A stretch of DNA of 5,204 nt from Bacillota bacterium (GCA_007121375.1 SKLX01000162.1:1-5204); one strand, 5' to 3'; shown: positions 1 to 5,204, counted from the stretch's first letter. Translations and numbers: made by a program. Notes: generated from the sequence alone by a model not told the origin.

Positions 1-652
1 AGAATGCGCCCATCCCTGCCGCTGGAAATATTATCTCATGGAAGAAAAGCGCCCCGGGGAATATCACCCGGTTTTCGAGGATGAGCACGGAACTTATATC
101 TTTAACTCCCGAGATTTATGCTTGATTGAATACCTGCCCCGACTCATAGAAGCAGGAGTAGATTCTTTTAAAATAGAAGGGCGCATGAAGGGTGTCAACT
201 ACGTGGCAACTGTTACCAGTGCTTACCGTAAAGCCCTGGACAGCTACCTGACAGATCCTCCTTCTTACCAGTTTGACCCCAGGCTCCTGGAGGAGCTGAA
301 AAAGGTAAGTCACCGTCCTTATACCACCGGGTTTTTGTTGGGAAAGCCGGAGGAAGGGGACCAGATTTATAAGGATAGTTCCTATATAAGGGAATATGAT
401 TTTACAGGGGTTGTCAAGGAATATGATGCAGTTAGGGGAACTGCCCTGGTGGAACAGAGAAATAATTTTTCCCGGGGAGATATAATGGAATTTTTAAGTC
501 CCGGGGGAGAAACTTTTTTCCAGGAAATAAAGGAATTATTTAATGAAGAGGGGGAGGAGGTAGAAAGAGCTCCCCACCCCCAGCAGCTTTTAATTATCCC
601 CATCCTTAAAAGGGTGGAACCCTACACCATTATGAGAAGGCCCCGGGAATAA
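1..652 (+). CDS. U32 family peptidase-like protein, YrrO/TrhP type (3' part; 5' end outside window)
   Basis: The frame is open from base 2, so the ATG at 38 is an internal methionine, not the start. The visible 216 codons begin with ECAHPCRWKYYL (bases 2-37). This is the conserved C-x(3)-CRW segment of U32 proteins, whose cysteines are thought to help hold a metal or Fe-S centre. It continues with EEKRPGEY, GTYIFNSRDLCLIEYLP and FKIEGRMK (167-190), all typical of the YrrO/YegQ branch. The C-terminal region carries the APHPQQ motif and a small beta domain like Peptidase_U32_C. Family members were named collagenase-like peptidases, but YegQ/YrrN/YrrO (TrhP) act in prephenate-dependent 5-hydroxylation of tRNA U34, so a cytoplasmic RNA-modification role is more likely than proteolysis. 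A full protein would be about 400-450 aa, so roughly the N-terminal half is missing. The RlhA (23S rRNA hydroxylation) branch is an alternative, less favoured because of this C-terminal domain. Family assignment is near certain; the exact substrate is inferred. Confidence 0.93.
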   Translation, partial: ECAHPCRWKYYLMEEKRPGEYHPVFEDEHGTYIFNSRDLCLIEYLPRLIEAGVDSFKIEGRMKGVNYVATVTSAYRKALDSYLTDPPSYQFDPRLLEELKKVSHRPYTTGFLLGKPEEGDQIYKDSSYIREYDFTGVVKEYDAVRGTALVEQRNNFSRGDIMEFLSPGGETFFQEIKELFNEEGEEVERAPHPQQLLIIPILKRVEPYTIMRRPRE

Positions 653-706
653 CCAGGAATAAAAAGGGTGTAAAGGGTAGGTGTGCAAGGAATATAAAGC
701 GGGTAT

Positions 707-755
707 AAAATCCCTGACTCAGGTAAAACTACCTGAAAAAACAGGGAGTTTTTTT
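707..755 (+). terminator. Two-tier hairpin plus T-tract, terminator or attenuator overlapping the PBP ribosome binding site
   Basis: The outer stem TCCCTG (711-716) pairs with CAGGGA (742-747). The inner stem CAGGTA (720-725) pairs with TACCTG (730-735) around an AAAC loop. The stems are separated by an ACT / AAAAAA internal loop. Seven T's (749-755) follow at once, and AAAA at 707-710 could pair with part of them across a bulged G. This looks like an intrinsic terminator for the U32 gene. It also places the Shine-Dalgarno of the next gene inside the right arm and the start codon directly after the T's. A weaker alternative fold exists: CCTG 713-716 with CAGG 720-723, and CCTG 732-735 with CAGG 742-745. 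Termination and translation control are both inferred from the sequence only. Confidence 0.6.
743..748 (+). promoter_or_regulatory. Ribosome binding site AGGGAG that decides the PBP start
   Basis: AGGGAG lies seven bases before the ATG at 756, and the spacer is entirely T. It favours 756 over an in-frame GTG at 681, which has only a weak AAAGGGT-like sequence before it and would add 25 residues without family resemblance. The site is paired within the hairpin at 711-747, so access to it may depend on RNA folding. Confidence 0.75.
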
Positions 756-2474
756 ATGGAAAAAATTAACAGACAAAGAAGGATATGCCTTTTCCTGGTT
801 CTGGTAACCCTGGGTTTTTCTTTTTTAGTCTTTAAGCTTTTTAAAATACAGATTATTGATGGAGGCAGGTATGCCCACCAGGCAGTAAAACAAAGGAGCC
901 AGGAATACGTTTTAGATACGGGTAGAGGGAATATCCTGGACCGTCAGGGGCTATCTCTTACCGGTGGATATATGGAAAATGTGGTTATAGTATTTCCTGC
1001 CCTGATTAAAGATACGGACCAGCTTTTGAAGGATTTAAGTTTACTTACGGGAAAAGACCTGGAGGTTTCCCGGGAGCAAAAAAAAATTATCCAGGGGGTC
1101 CTGGCGGGTCCTGTTAAAATAGTAGAAGGTCTGGAGGAGGAAAAAGCCAGTCTTATTAATAGCCTGGAGATACCCGGTGTGGTTGTTCTTCCAGAAAAAG
1201 TTCGTTATGGGCCCGATTCTTTAGCCTCCCACCTGGTAGGTTATACAGGTAAAATGGGTCCGGAGGATATCGGGAGAGATACAGGTAGGCCTTATTTATA
1301 TACCGATCCTGTTGGTAGGGCAGGCATAGAAGAAATGTTTGAGAGGGAGCTTCGGGGGGAAATCCCTGAAAGGATATCTATTGTTGTAGATGCTTTTCAT
1401 GAACCCCTGGAAGGCCTGGGGTACAGGCATGTGTCTTCTGGGAACAGGGTAAGGCCTTTAAACGTAAAATTAACCCTGGATTCCCGGGTGCAAAAATGGG
1501 TGGAGAAAATAATGGAAGAATATATTGTTAAGGGGGCAGTGGTGGTTATGGAGCCCCAAACAGGGGATATACTGGCTGTGGCCAGTCGTCCCGGTCTGGA
1601 CCAGGAGAACCTGGCGTCTAAGGATAATGATTTCCTTAACCGGGCCCTTCAAAATTACCATCCCGGTTCAATTTTTAAAGTGGTGGTAGCTGCAGCTGCC
1701 CTGGAGGAGGGCAAAATCATTCCTGGAGACCTTTTTCATTGTACCGGAAAAATATTAATAGGAGAAGACACAAAACAATGCTTTAAGGGGATATCCCATG
1801 GAGAAATATCTTTTAAAGAAGCCATGGCCTATTCCTGCAATACTACCTTTATTGAAACGGGATTATCCCTGGGCAGGGAAAAAATAATAGAATATGCTCG
1901 GAAAATGGGGTTGGGTGAAAAAACAGGCCTTTATCCTCCCCATCTGGAGGAAAGAGAAATTGTTACGGGCCACATACCTGCTCCTGGAGAAATGCCCTAC
2001 CTGGGTCACCTGGCCAACTCAATCCTGGGCCAGGACAGGGTTCTGGTAACTCCCCTGCAGGTGGCCCAGCTCTTCGGCATCATAGCTAACGAAGGCCTAC
2101 TGGTTAACCCCCGCCTGGTAAAAGAACTTACCAACAACCAGGGTCAAACGGTAATTCGTTATCCCTCCCACCGGGGAGAAAGGGTTCTTTTGCCTTCTAC
2201 AGCCAGGTACCTGAAGAATATGCTGACGAGAGTTACCCTTTCGGGGACCGGCCAGGAAGCATCTAATGAATATTTGGTAACGGCAGGTAAGACGGGGACG
2301 GCTCAATTAGGTGTTATCGGGGAAGAAGGGGAGAAAAATATTTACTGGTTTGGAGGTTTTAGCCCTGGGAATAAGCCATCAGCAGTAGCAGTAGTTTTAA
2401 TCGAAGAGGGGAAGGGTGAATCGGCAGCTTTTGTTTATAGGGAAATAATGAAGGGGGTTTTGGAAGTTTTATAA
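756..2474 (+). CDS. Class B penicillin-binding protein (peptidoglycan D,D-transpeptidase), PbpI/YrrR-like
   Basis: This 572-aa protein should cross-link peptidoglycan by acylating its active serine with the D-Ala-D-Ala stem peptide, outside the membrane. One N-terminal membrane segment (about residues 10-34) follows the basic stretch KINRQRR, giving an N-in topology. RGNILDRQG (57-65) is the start of the PBP dimerisation/pedestal domain, which runs to about 240. There is no glycosyltransferase domain, so it is class B. The transpeptidase domain (about 265-570) has all three motifs: SIFK (S305 nucleophile, K308), SCN (360-362) and KTGTA (512-516). There are no PASTA repeats, unlike typical SpoVD. 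The length is close to the FtsI/SpoVD core and to B. subtilis PbpI (YrrR), a sporulation-expressed class B PBP encoded a few genes after yrrO. That synteny, plus sigK next door, suggests but does not prove a sporulation role. The start at 756 is chosen from the ribosome binding site and because the protein then begins as family members do. A PBP2/PbpA-type elongation role is the main alternative. Confidence 0.95.
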   Translation: MEKINRQRRICLFLVLVTLGFSFLVFKLFKIQIIDGGRYAHQAVKQRSQEYVLDTGRGNILDRQGLSLTGGYMENVVIVFPALIKDTDQLLKDLSLLTGKDLEVSREQKKIIQGVLAGPVKIVEGLEEEKASLINSLEIPGVVVLPEKVRYGPDSLASHLVGYTGKMGPEDIGRDTGRPYLYTDPVGRAGIEEMFERELRGEIPERISIVVDAFHEPLEGLGYRHVSSGNRVRPLNVKLTLDSRVQKWVEKIMEEYIVKGAVVVMEPQTGDILAVASRPGLDQENLASKDNDFLNRALQNYHPGSIFKVVVAAAALEEGKIIPGDLFHCTGKILIGEDTKQCFKGISHGEISFKEAMAYSCNTTFIETGLSLGREKIIEYARKMGLGEKTGLYPPHLEEREIVTGHIPAPGEMPYLGHLANSILGQDRVLVTPLQVAQLFGIIANEGLLVNPRLVKELTNNQGQTVIRYPSHRGERVLLPSTARYLKNMLTRVTLSGTGQEASNEYLVTAGKTGTAQLGVIGEEGEKNIYWFGGFSPGNKPSAVAVVLIEEGKGESAAFVYREIMKGVLEVL

Positions 2475-2491
2475 GGTAGATAAGCACTTTT

Positions 2492-2531
2492 TGTCACCTT
2501 TATTCATATATATAAAGGTGACATTTTTTTT
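2492..2531 (+). terminator. Strong rho-independent terminator after the PBP gene
   Basis: A perfect 12-bp inverted repeat, TGTCACCTTTAT (2492-2503) with ATAAAGGTGACA (2512-2523), encloses an 8-base loop and is followed by eight T's (2524-2531). It begins 17 bases after the PBP stop codon. The T-tract ends exactly where the sigK ribosome binding site begins, so PBP transcripts should mostly stop just before sigK, or the hairpin acts as an attenuator in the sigK leader. Confidence 0.86.
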
Positions 2532-2538
2532 GGAGGTG
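2532..2538 (+). promoter_or_regulatory. Ribosome binding site of sigK
   Basis: GGAGGTG lies five bases before the ATG at 2544, a strong Shine-Dalgarno match. It sits immediately after the terminator T-tract, leaving no room for a conventional promoter between the terminator and the gene. Confidence 0.87.
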
Positions 2539-2543
2539 GATTT

Positions 2544-3257
2544 ATGCTGTCCCTTGTTGCTGCTTTAATGCTGGCAATCCGAGAGATAACCCTTTTAGTC
2601 TCTTATATCACCAACAATTCCTTTCCCCAGCCCCTGTCCAGGGAAGAAGAAAGGGAATATCTGGACCGTTTAGAGCAAGGAGATGAAAAGGCTCGGCAAA
2701 AACTGGTGGAGCATAACCTGAGACTGGTGGCCCATATAATTAAAAAATTCGACTGTAAAGAAGACAATGAAGATTTAATATCTATTGGAACCATCGGATT
2801 GATAAAAGCCATAAACACTTATAATCAGGGAAAAGGCACCCGGCTGGCTACCTATGCTGCCCGGTGTATCGAAAACGAAATTCTTATGCACCTTAGAAGT
2901 ACCAAGAAAAACCAGGGGGAAGTTTCATTACAGGAACCCATAGGAGTGGATAAGGATGGAAATGAGGTAAATTTACTCGATGTTTTGGGGACGGATCCTG
3001 ATGGAGTGGTGGATAAAGTGGAGATGGAAATTGCCCGACAAAAATTATACAGGATTATTGAAAAATTAAAATTCCGGGACAAAAAAGTCTTAAAAATGAG
3101 GTTTGGTATTCCTTCCGGAGAAGTAAAGACCCAAAAAGAAATAGCCCAGCAGCTGGGAATATCCCGTTCTTATGTTTCCCGGATTGAAAAAAAGGTAATC
3201 CGCAAGATAACCGAGGAATTTCAGGATCCCGATAATTTTCCCGGTCAGCAATTATAA
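2544..3257 (+). CDS. sigK: RNA polymerase sporulation sigma factor sigma-K, pro-protein, uninterrupted
   Basis: Sigma-K directs late mother-cell transcription during sporulation (coat, cortex maturation, mother-cell lysis). The 237-aa product is near the usual 240 aa. Residues 1-20 are a hydrophobic pro-sequence ending LLVS, followed by YITNNSFPQPLS. This aligns with the B. subtilis pro-sigma-K segment where the membrane protease SpoIVFB cuts just before the tyrosine, so cleavage here is expected between S20 and Y21. Region 2 spans about 57-120, with HNLRLVAHIIKKF, EDLISIGTIGLIKAI and the promoter -10 recognition stretch LATYAARCIENEILMHLR (101-118). Region 4 spans about 168-222, with the helix-turn-helix TQKEIAQQLGISRSYVSRIE (196-215). 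The gene is continuous through the area where a skin element splits sigK in B. subtilis and some clostridia, so no excision is needed. The C-terminal tail after EEFQ is short. Sigma-E is the closest paralogue, but the pro-sequence and the CIENEILMHLR segment fit sigma-K better. Confidence 0.97.
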   Translation: MLSLVAALMLAIREITLLVSYITNNSFPQPLSREEEREYLDRLEQGDEKARQKLVEHNLRLVAHIIKKFDCKEDNEDLISIGTIGLIKAINTYNQGKGTRLATYAARCIENEILMHLRSTKKNQGEVSLQEPIGVDKDGNEVNLLDVLGTDPDGVVDKVEMEIARQKLYRIIEKLKFRDKKVLKMRFGIPSGEVKTQKEIAQQLGISRSYVSRIEKKVIRKITEEFQDPDNFPGQQL

Positions 3258-3310
3258 ACAATGAAAAAATTATGTGGAAAAAAAGGATAAAGCAGGAATT
3301 ATTAAAACAT

Positions 3311-3317
3311 TGTCGAA
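3311..3317 (+). promoter_or_regulatory. Candidate Spo0A box
   Basis: TGTCGAA is an exact match to the core 0A box bound by Spo0A, the master regulator of sporulation entry. It lies about 36 bases before the sigma-A-like -35 at 3347. A single exact heptamer in 160 bases is suggestive only. The nearby TGGTCGATA (3360-3368) is a degenerate resemblance that would place a second site over the promoter. Confidence 0.42.
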
Positions 3318-3318
3318 A

Positions 3319-3331
3319 TTACAAATTGTAA
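3319..3331. repeat. 13-nt palindrome, possible operator
   Basis: TTACAA (3319-3324) and TTGTAA (3326-3331) are perfect inverted arms around a single A. The element lies directly beside the candidate Spo0A box and upstream of the promoter candidates. The size suits a dimeric regulator, but none can be named, and short AT-rich palindromes are common by chance. Confidence 0.35.
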
Positions 3332-3346
3332 GTTGCAAGCTATTAA

Positions 3347-3376
3347 TTGTTCTTAATTATGGTCGATAAATATAAT
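3347..3376 (+). promoter_or_regulatory. Candidate sigma-A-type promoter for the surface-protein gene
   Basis: A consensus -10 TATAAT (3371-3376) is preceded, after 18 bases, by a weak -35 TTGTTC (3347-3352). Initiation would fall near 3383, giving a leader of about 35 bases that keeps the whole ribosome binding site. The perfect -10 is the main support; the -35 matches only its first three positions. Confidence 0.45.
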
Positions 3377-3394
3377 AAATAGATACATATAATA
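3366..3394 (+). promoter_or_regulatory. Candidate sigma-E/sigma-K-type promoter
   Basis: CATATAATA (3386-3394) fits the sigma-K -10 pattern CATAnnnTA and is one base away from the sigma-E -10 CATACAnT. An ATA core at 3366-3368 lies at roughly the sigma-E -35 distance. Initiation near 3400 would put the ribosome binding site at the extreme 5' end of the message and might clip it, which counts against use. The element overlaps a second TATAAT (3388-3393), so it could also be read as a sigma-A -10. Confidence 0.33.
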
Positions 3395-3397
3395 TAA

Positions 3398-3404
3398 GGG
3401 AGGT
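3398..3404 (+). promoter_or_regulatory. Ribosome binding site of the surface-protein gene
   Basis: GGGAGGT is a good Shine-Dalgarno match, but the 13-base spacer to the first ATG (3418) is longer than usual and is A-rich. A second ATG follows directly at 3421. No nearer alternative start codon in frame was seen, so 3418 is used. Confidence 0.6.
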
Positions 3405-3417
3405 TAGAAAAAAATCT

Positions 3418-5204
3418 ATGATGAGAAAAAGAATTTTAGGCCATAAATTTTTATTATATTTGATAATGATGTCTTTAACCCTGATATTTGTTGCTGGTAC
3501 AGCTTATGCCGGCAGTTCCTATGTAGAAAGGATAGCTGGCCCGGAAAGATATGAAACATCCGCCCAGGTTGCCCTTTCAGCCCATGATAATGTGGACACA
3601 GTAATTATCGCCAGGGGTGATGATGGGGGAGAGTTTGCTGACGGCCTGGCTGCCAGTGTGCTGGCCGGTGCTATGGAGGCACCTATTCTTTTAACCCGGC
3701 AGAACTCTCTGCCCGGGGTTATTGGGTCAGCCCTTGATGATCTGGAAGCAGAAAAAGCATTTATCTTGGGTGGAACAGCGGCTGTTTCCCAGGAGGTACA
3801 AGACTCCCTAGTGGAAAAAGGCCTGGAGGTAGCAAGAATTGCCGGAGAGAACCGGTCAGAAACGGCAGTCTTGATAGCCGAAAGGGCCCGGGAAGAGGGG
3901 GAGCTGGCAGACTTTGCTTTTGTAGTAGATGGACATGCTCCTGCCGATTCCCTGGCGGCAGGGCCGGCAGCCTTCGCCAGCAATGTGCCCATTCTCCAGG
4001 TAAGTACATACAGAGTGCCCTCCGTTACCTGGAAAGCCCTCGAAGAGATGGAAATTGATAAAATTTATATTGTGGGCGGTTCTGCCGTGGTGAGCAGTTC
4101 GGTAGAAGAAGAGCTTTCTGATATAGTGGCTGTAGAACGACTGGCGGGGAAGGACCGTTTTGCTACCAGCGTAGAGGTGGCCAGAACTCTTTTCTCTGGT
4201 GCTACTGACTATTCCATTGTAGGAGGGTTTAACTATGCTGATGCTATTGGGGCGGCCGTCTTTGGAAATCCCGTCCTTTATGTAAACTCCCTTCCCTCAG
4301 TTATAGGTGAATACCTGGATCAGGTGCTAACTTCCTCCTCCCGGATAACTATTTTTGGTGGTGAGATGGCGGCCAGTCCGGCTGCTGCTGATGTTATTAA
4401 AGAAAAGATTTCTGGTATGAAGGAGGAGGGGGAGTCCCAGGTTATAACTCCTGATGTTTCTATGGAGGAGGTTTTGGCAGAAGTAACAGGCTCTCTGGTT
4501 AATGTAAGGACAGGCCCTGGAGTTGATTATTCCTCCGTTGACCAGTTAACCGATGGGACCCAAATATCTCTGACGGGGAAGACAGGAGATTGGTACCAGT
4601 TTCTTCTCCCGGGAGAAAATGATGAAAAGGCCTGGATTGCTGGATGGCTTGTTGAGGAAATAAATCCAGACGAGGATGAGGAGGAAGAAGAAAAAATAGA
4701 CGAAGAAGAAAAAGCAGTAGAAGATGAAGAAAAACTAAAGGAAGAAGAAGGCCAGGAAGAAGAGGATAACAGGGAAGAAGAGGAAATAGAAGAAGAGGAG
4801 GAGGAAGAACTGGAAGAGGACCCGAAACATGTGCCAGATTTTTCCGTTCCCGATCACTCCGGCGATTCTTTACTCAGTTCTGTAAACCGGTCGGCTATGG
4901 TTATGAAACCGGGAGTTAATGTGCGCTTGGGACCCGGAACAGAATTTTCCATAATAGGACGGGTAAATTACGGTGACTGGTTAAAAGTTATTGATGATAA
5001 GGAGGGCTGGTACCAGGTACGCCTGGAGGAAGGTAAAGAAGGCTGGATTGCCGGATGGCTGGCAGTGACCCGTTATGATTCCCCTGAACTGGGAAACAGC
5101 CCTGTCCTTAATGATAGTCCGGGCTTCTTGCTGACAAGCTGGGAGGGAAAAGAGTTTTTTGAAAACCCCGGAGAGAAGGATAAACCCCTTATAACTGATA
5201 TGCA
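3418..5204 (+). CDS. Secreted cell-wall-binding protein: three CWB2 repeats, SH3b, acidic linker, SH3b (3' end outside window)
   Basis: The frame is open from 3418 to the window edge: at least 595 residues with no stop. Residues 1-31 are a signal peptide (MMRKR, hydrophobic core 11-27, cut after AYA at 31), so the protein is exported. Three cell-wall-binding type 2 repeats (CWB2, PF04122) follow, opening with RIAGPERYETS (38), RIAGENRSETA (140) and RLAGKDRFATS (241). They end near LGGTAAVS, VGGSAVVS and FGGEMAAS (GG at 118, 220 and 314). In Clostridioides difficile, three such repeats anchor surface proteins non-covalently to wall polymers. SH3b domain 1 (about 355-413) has VNVRTGPG and WYQ (392). 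Residues 418-468 form a strongly acidic linker (37 of 51 are D/E). SH3b domain 2 (about 493-550) has VNVRLGPG and WYQ (531). Residues 551-595 begin a part I do not recognise. Many similar proteins end in a peptidoglycan hydrolase domain, but none is visible here. Upstream motifs hint at sporulation control. Domain calls are firm; the function beyond wall binding is unknown. Confidence 0.95.
   Translation, partial: MMRKRILGHKFLLYLIMMSLTLIFVAGTAYAGSSYVERIAGPERYETSAQVALSAHDNVDTVIIARGDDGGEFADGLAASVLAGAMEAPILLTRQNSLPGVIGSALDDLEAEKAFILGGTAAVSQEVQDSLVEKGLEVARIAGENRSETAVLIAERAREEGELADFAFVVDGHAPADSLAAGPAAFASNVPILQVSTYRVPSVTWKALEEMEIDKIYIVGGSAVVSSSVEEELSDIVAVERLAGKDRFATSVEVARTLFSGATDYSIVGGFNYADAIGAAVFGNPVLYVNSLPSVIGEYLDQVLTSSSRITIFGGEMAASPAAADVIKEKISGMKEEGESQVITPDVSMEEVLAEVTGSLVNVRTGPGVDYSSVDQLTDGTQISLTGKTGDWYQFLLPGENDEKAWIAGWLVEEINPDEDEEEEEKIDEEEKAVEDEEKLKEEEGQEEEDNREEEEIEEEEEEELEEDPKHVPDFSVPDHSGDSLLSSVNRSAMVMKPGVNVRLGPGTEFSIIGRVNYGDWLKVIDDKEGWYQVRLEEGKEGWIAGWLAVTRYDSPELGNSPVLNDSPGFLLTSWEGKEFFENPGEKDKPLITDM
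4591..4650 (+). repeat. First copy of duplicated SH3b segment (second copy 5008-5061)
   Basis: The ends of the two SH3b domains share DNA as well as protein sequence. TGGTACCAG occurs at 4591-4599 and 5008-5016. The 18 bases encoding WIAGWL at 4633-4650 and 5044-5061 differ at only two third-codon positions. This points to duplication of one SH3b unit within the gene, or to gene conversion between copies, with the rest of the domains diverged. Confidence 0.65.
4669..4821 (+). repeat. Purine-rich low-complexity tract encoding the acidic linker
   Basis: This stretch is built almost wholly of GAA, GAG, GAT and GAC codons, with occasional AAA, AAG and ATA, and encodes residues 418-468. It contains four lysines, one arginine and a run of seven glutamates near its end. 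It separates the two SH3b domains and is expected to be an extended or alpha-helical charged spacer. GAA/GAG tracts can change length by slippage, so its size may vary between strains. Confidence 0.85.

Larger units (their letters stand above)
3258..3417. other. AT-rich intergenic region upstream of the surface-protein gene
   Basis: This 160-base gap holds no credible open frame and no obvious terminator for sigK: no GC-rich hairpin with a T-tract was found. Some sigK read-through into the next gene is therefore possible. It contains the candidate Spo0A box, palindrome, two promoter-like elements and ribosome binding site listed separately. Its A+T richness makes chance matches to AT-rich promoter consensus sequences likely. 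Confidence 0.8.

Noticed and set aside
38..40. ATG at 38 as start of the first gene
   Set aside because: The frame is open back to base 2, and the upstream codons encode the conserved CAHPCRWKYYL segment of U32 proteins, so the methionine is internal.
681..755. GTG at 681 as start of the PBP gene, adding 25 residues
   Set aside because: It lacks a good ribosome binding site, the extra residues overlap the hairpin and show no family similarity, and ATG 756 has AGGGAG at seven bases and begins as typical class B PBPs do.
2491..2516. Sigma-A promoter TTGTCA ... TATAAA overlapping the sigK terminator
   Set aside because: Both boxes look good, but the spacer is only 14 bases, too short for normal sigma-A use, and both fall inside the perfect hairpin that explains the sequence better.
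2850..2910. Possible skin-element or recombinase junction inside sigK
   Set aside because: The reading frame and the conserved CIENEILMHLR stretch are continuous, and there is no inserted sequence or direct repeat at this point.
3342..3357. ATTAA / TTAAT inverted repeat as a sigK terminator
   Set aside because: It has only five A-T pairs and no following T-tract, so it is too weak for termination.
3519..3992. Reverse-strand open frame of 157 codons
   Set aside because: It lies wholly antisense to the CWB2 repeats. Its Ser/Ala/Pro-rich composition is what the complement of that coding sequence gives, and no family was recognised.
3761..4009. Reverse-strand open frame of 82 codons
   Set aside because: It overlaps both the CWB2 gene and the other antisense frame, has low-complexity Leu/Pro/Arg composition and no ribosome binding site seen.
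1..5204. tRNA, rRNA, CRISPR arrays, insertion sequences or att sites
   Set aside because: No cloverleaf, spaced direct repeats, transposase frame or terminal inverted repeats were seen on either strand.

Overview
The window reads as a piece of the chromosome of an endospore-forming, Gram-positive Bacillota, more likely a clostridial-type lineage than a Bacillus. The grounds are an uninterrupted sigma-K gene with a pro-sequence, AGGAGG-type ribosome binding sites, a CWB2-repeat surface protein and moderate GC by eye. No species can be named from the sequence alone. All genes lie on the + strand and nothing convincing was found on the - strand.

Layout: (1) 1-652, the 3' part of a U32-family 'peptidase' gene of the YrrO/TrhP type (tRNA U34 hydroxylation), whose 5' end lies outside the window. 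(2) 653-755, a short gap with a two-tier hairpin followed by seven T's; this structure contains the Shine-Dalgarno sequence of the next gene. (3) 756-2474, a complete class B penicillin-binding protein of 572 aa with all three transpeptidase motifs. Its position after a U32 gene recalls the yrrN-yrrO...yrrR(pbpI) region of B. subtilis. (4) 2475-2543, a strong intrinsic terminator (12-bp stem, eight T's) whose T-tract abuts the Shine-Dalgarno of sigK. (5) 2544-3257, sigK, the late mother-cell sporulation sigma factor, intact and with its inhibitory N-terminal pro-sequence. (6) 3258-3417, a 160-base AT-rich intergenic region with an exact Spo0A-box heptamer, a 13-nt palindrome, a sigma-A-like promoter and a CATA-type (sigma-E/sigma-K-like) -10 element. 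(7) 3418-5204, a secreted cell-wall-associated protein still open at the window edge: signal peptide, three CWB2 repeats, an SH3b domain, a 51-residue highly acidic linker, a second SH3b domain and the start of an unidentified C-terminal part.

The theme is cell envelope plus sporulation: a peptidoglycan transpeptidase, the mother-cell sigma factor of the cortex/coat stage, and a wall-binding protein whose upstream region carries sporulation-type regulatory motifs. The genes are not obviously one operon. Each of the first two gaps holds a terminator-like hairpin, and the third carries its own promoter candidates. No frankly new system is evident. The most interesting signals are the terminator-like hairpins built into the translation-initiation regions of the PBP gene and sigK, and the unusual domain order of the last protein.
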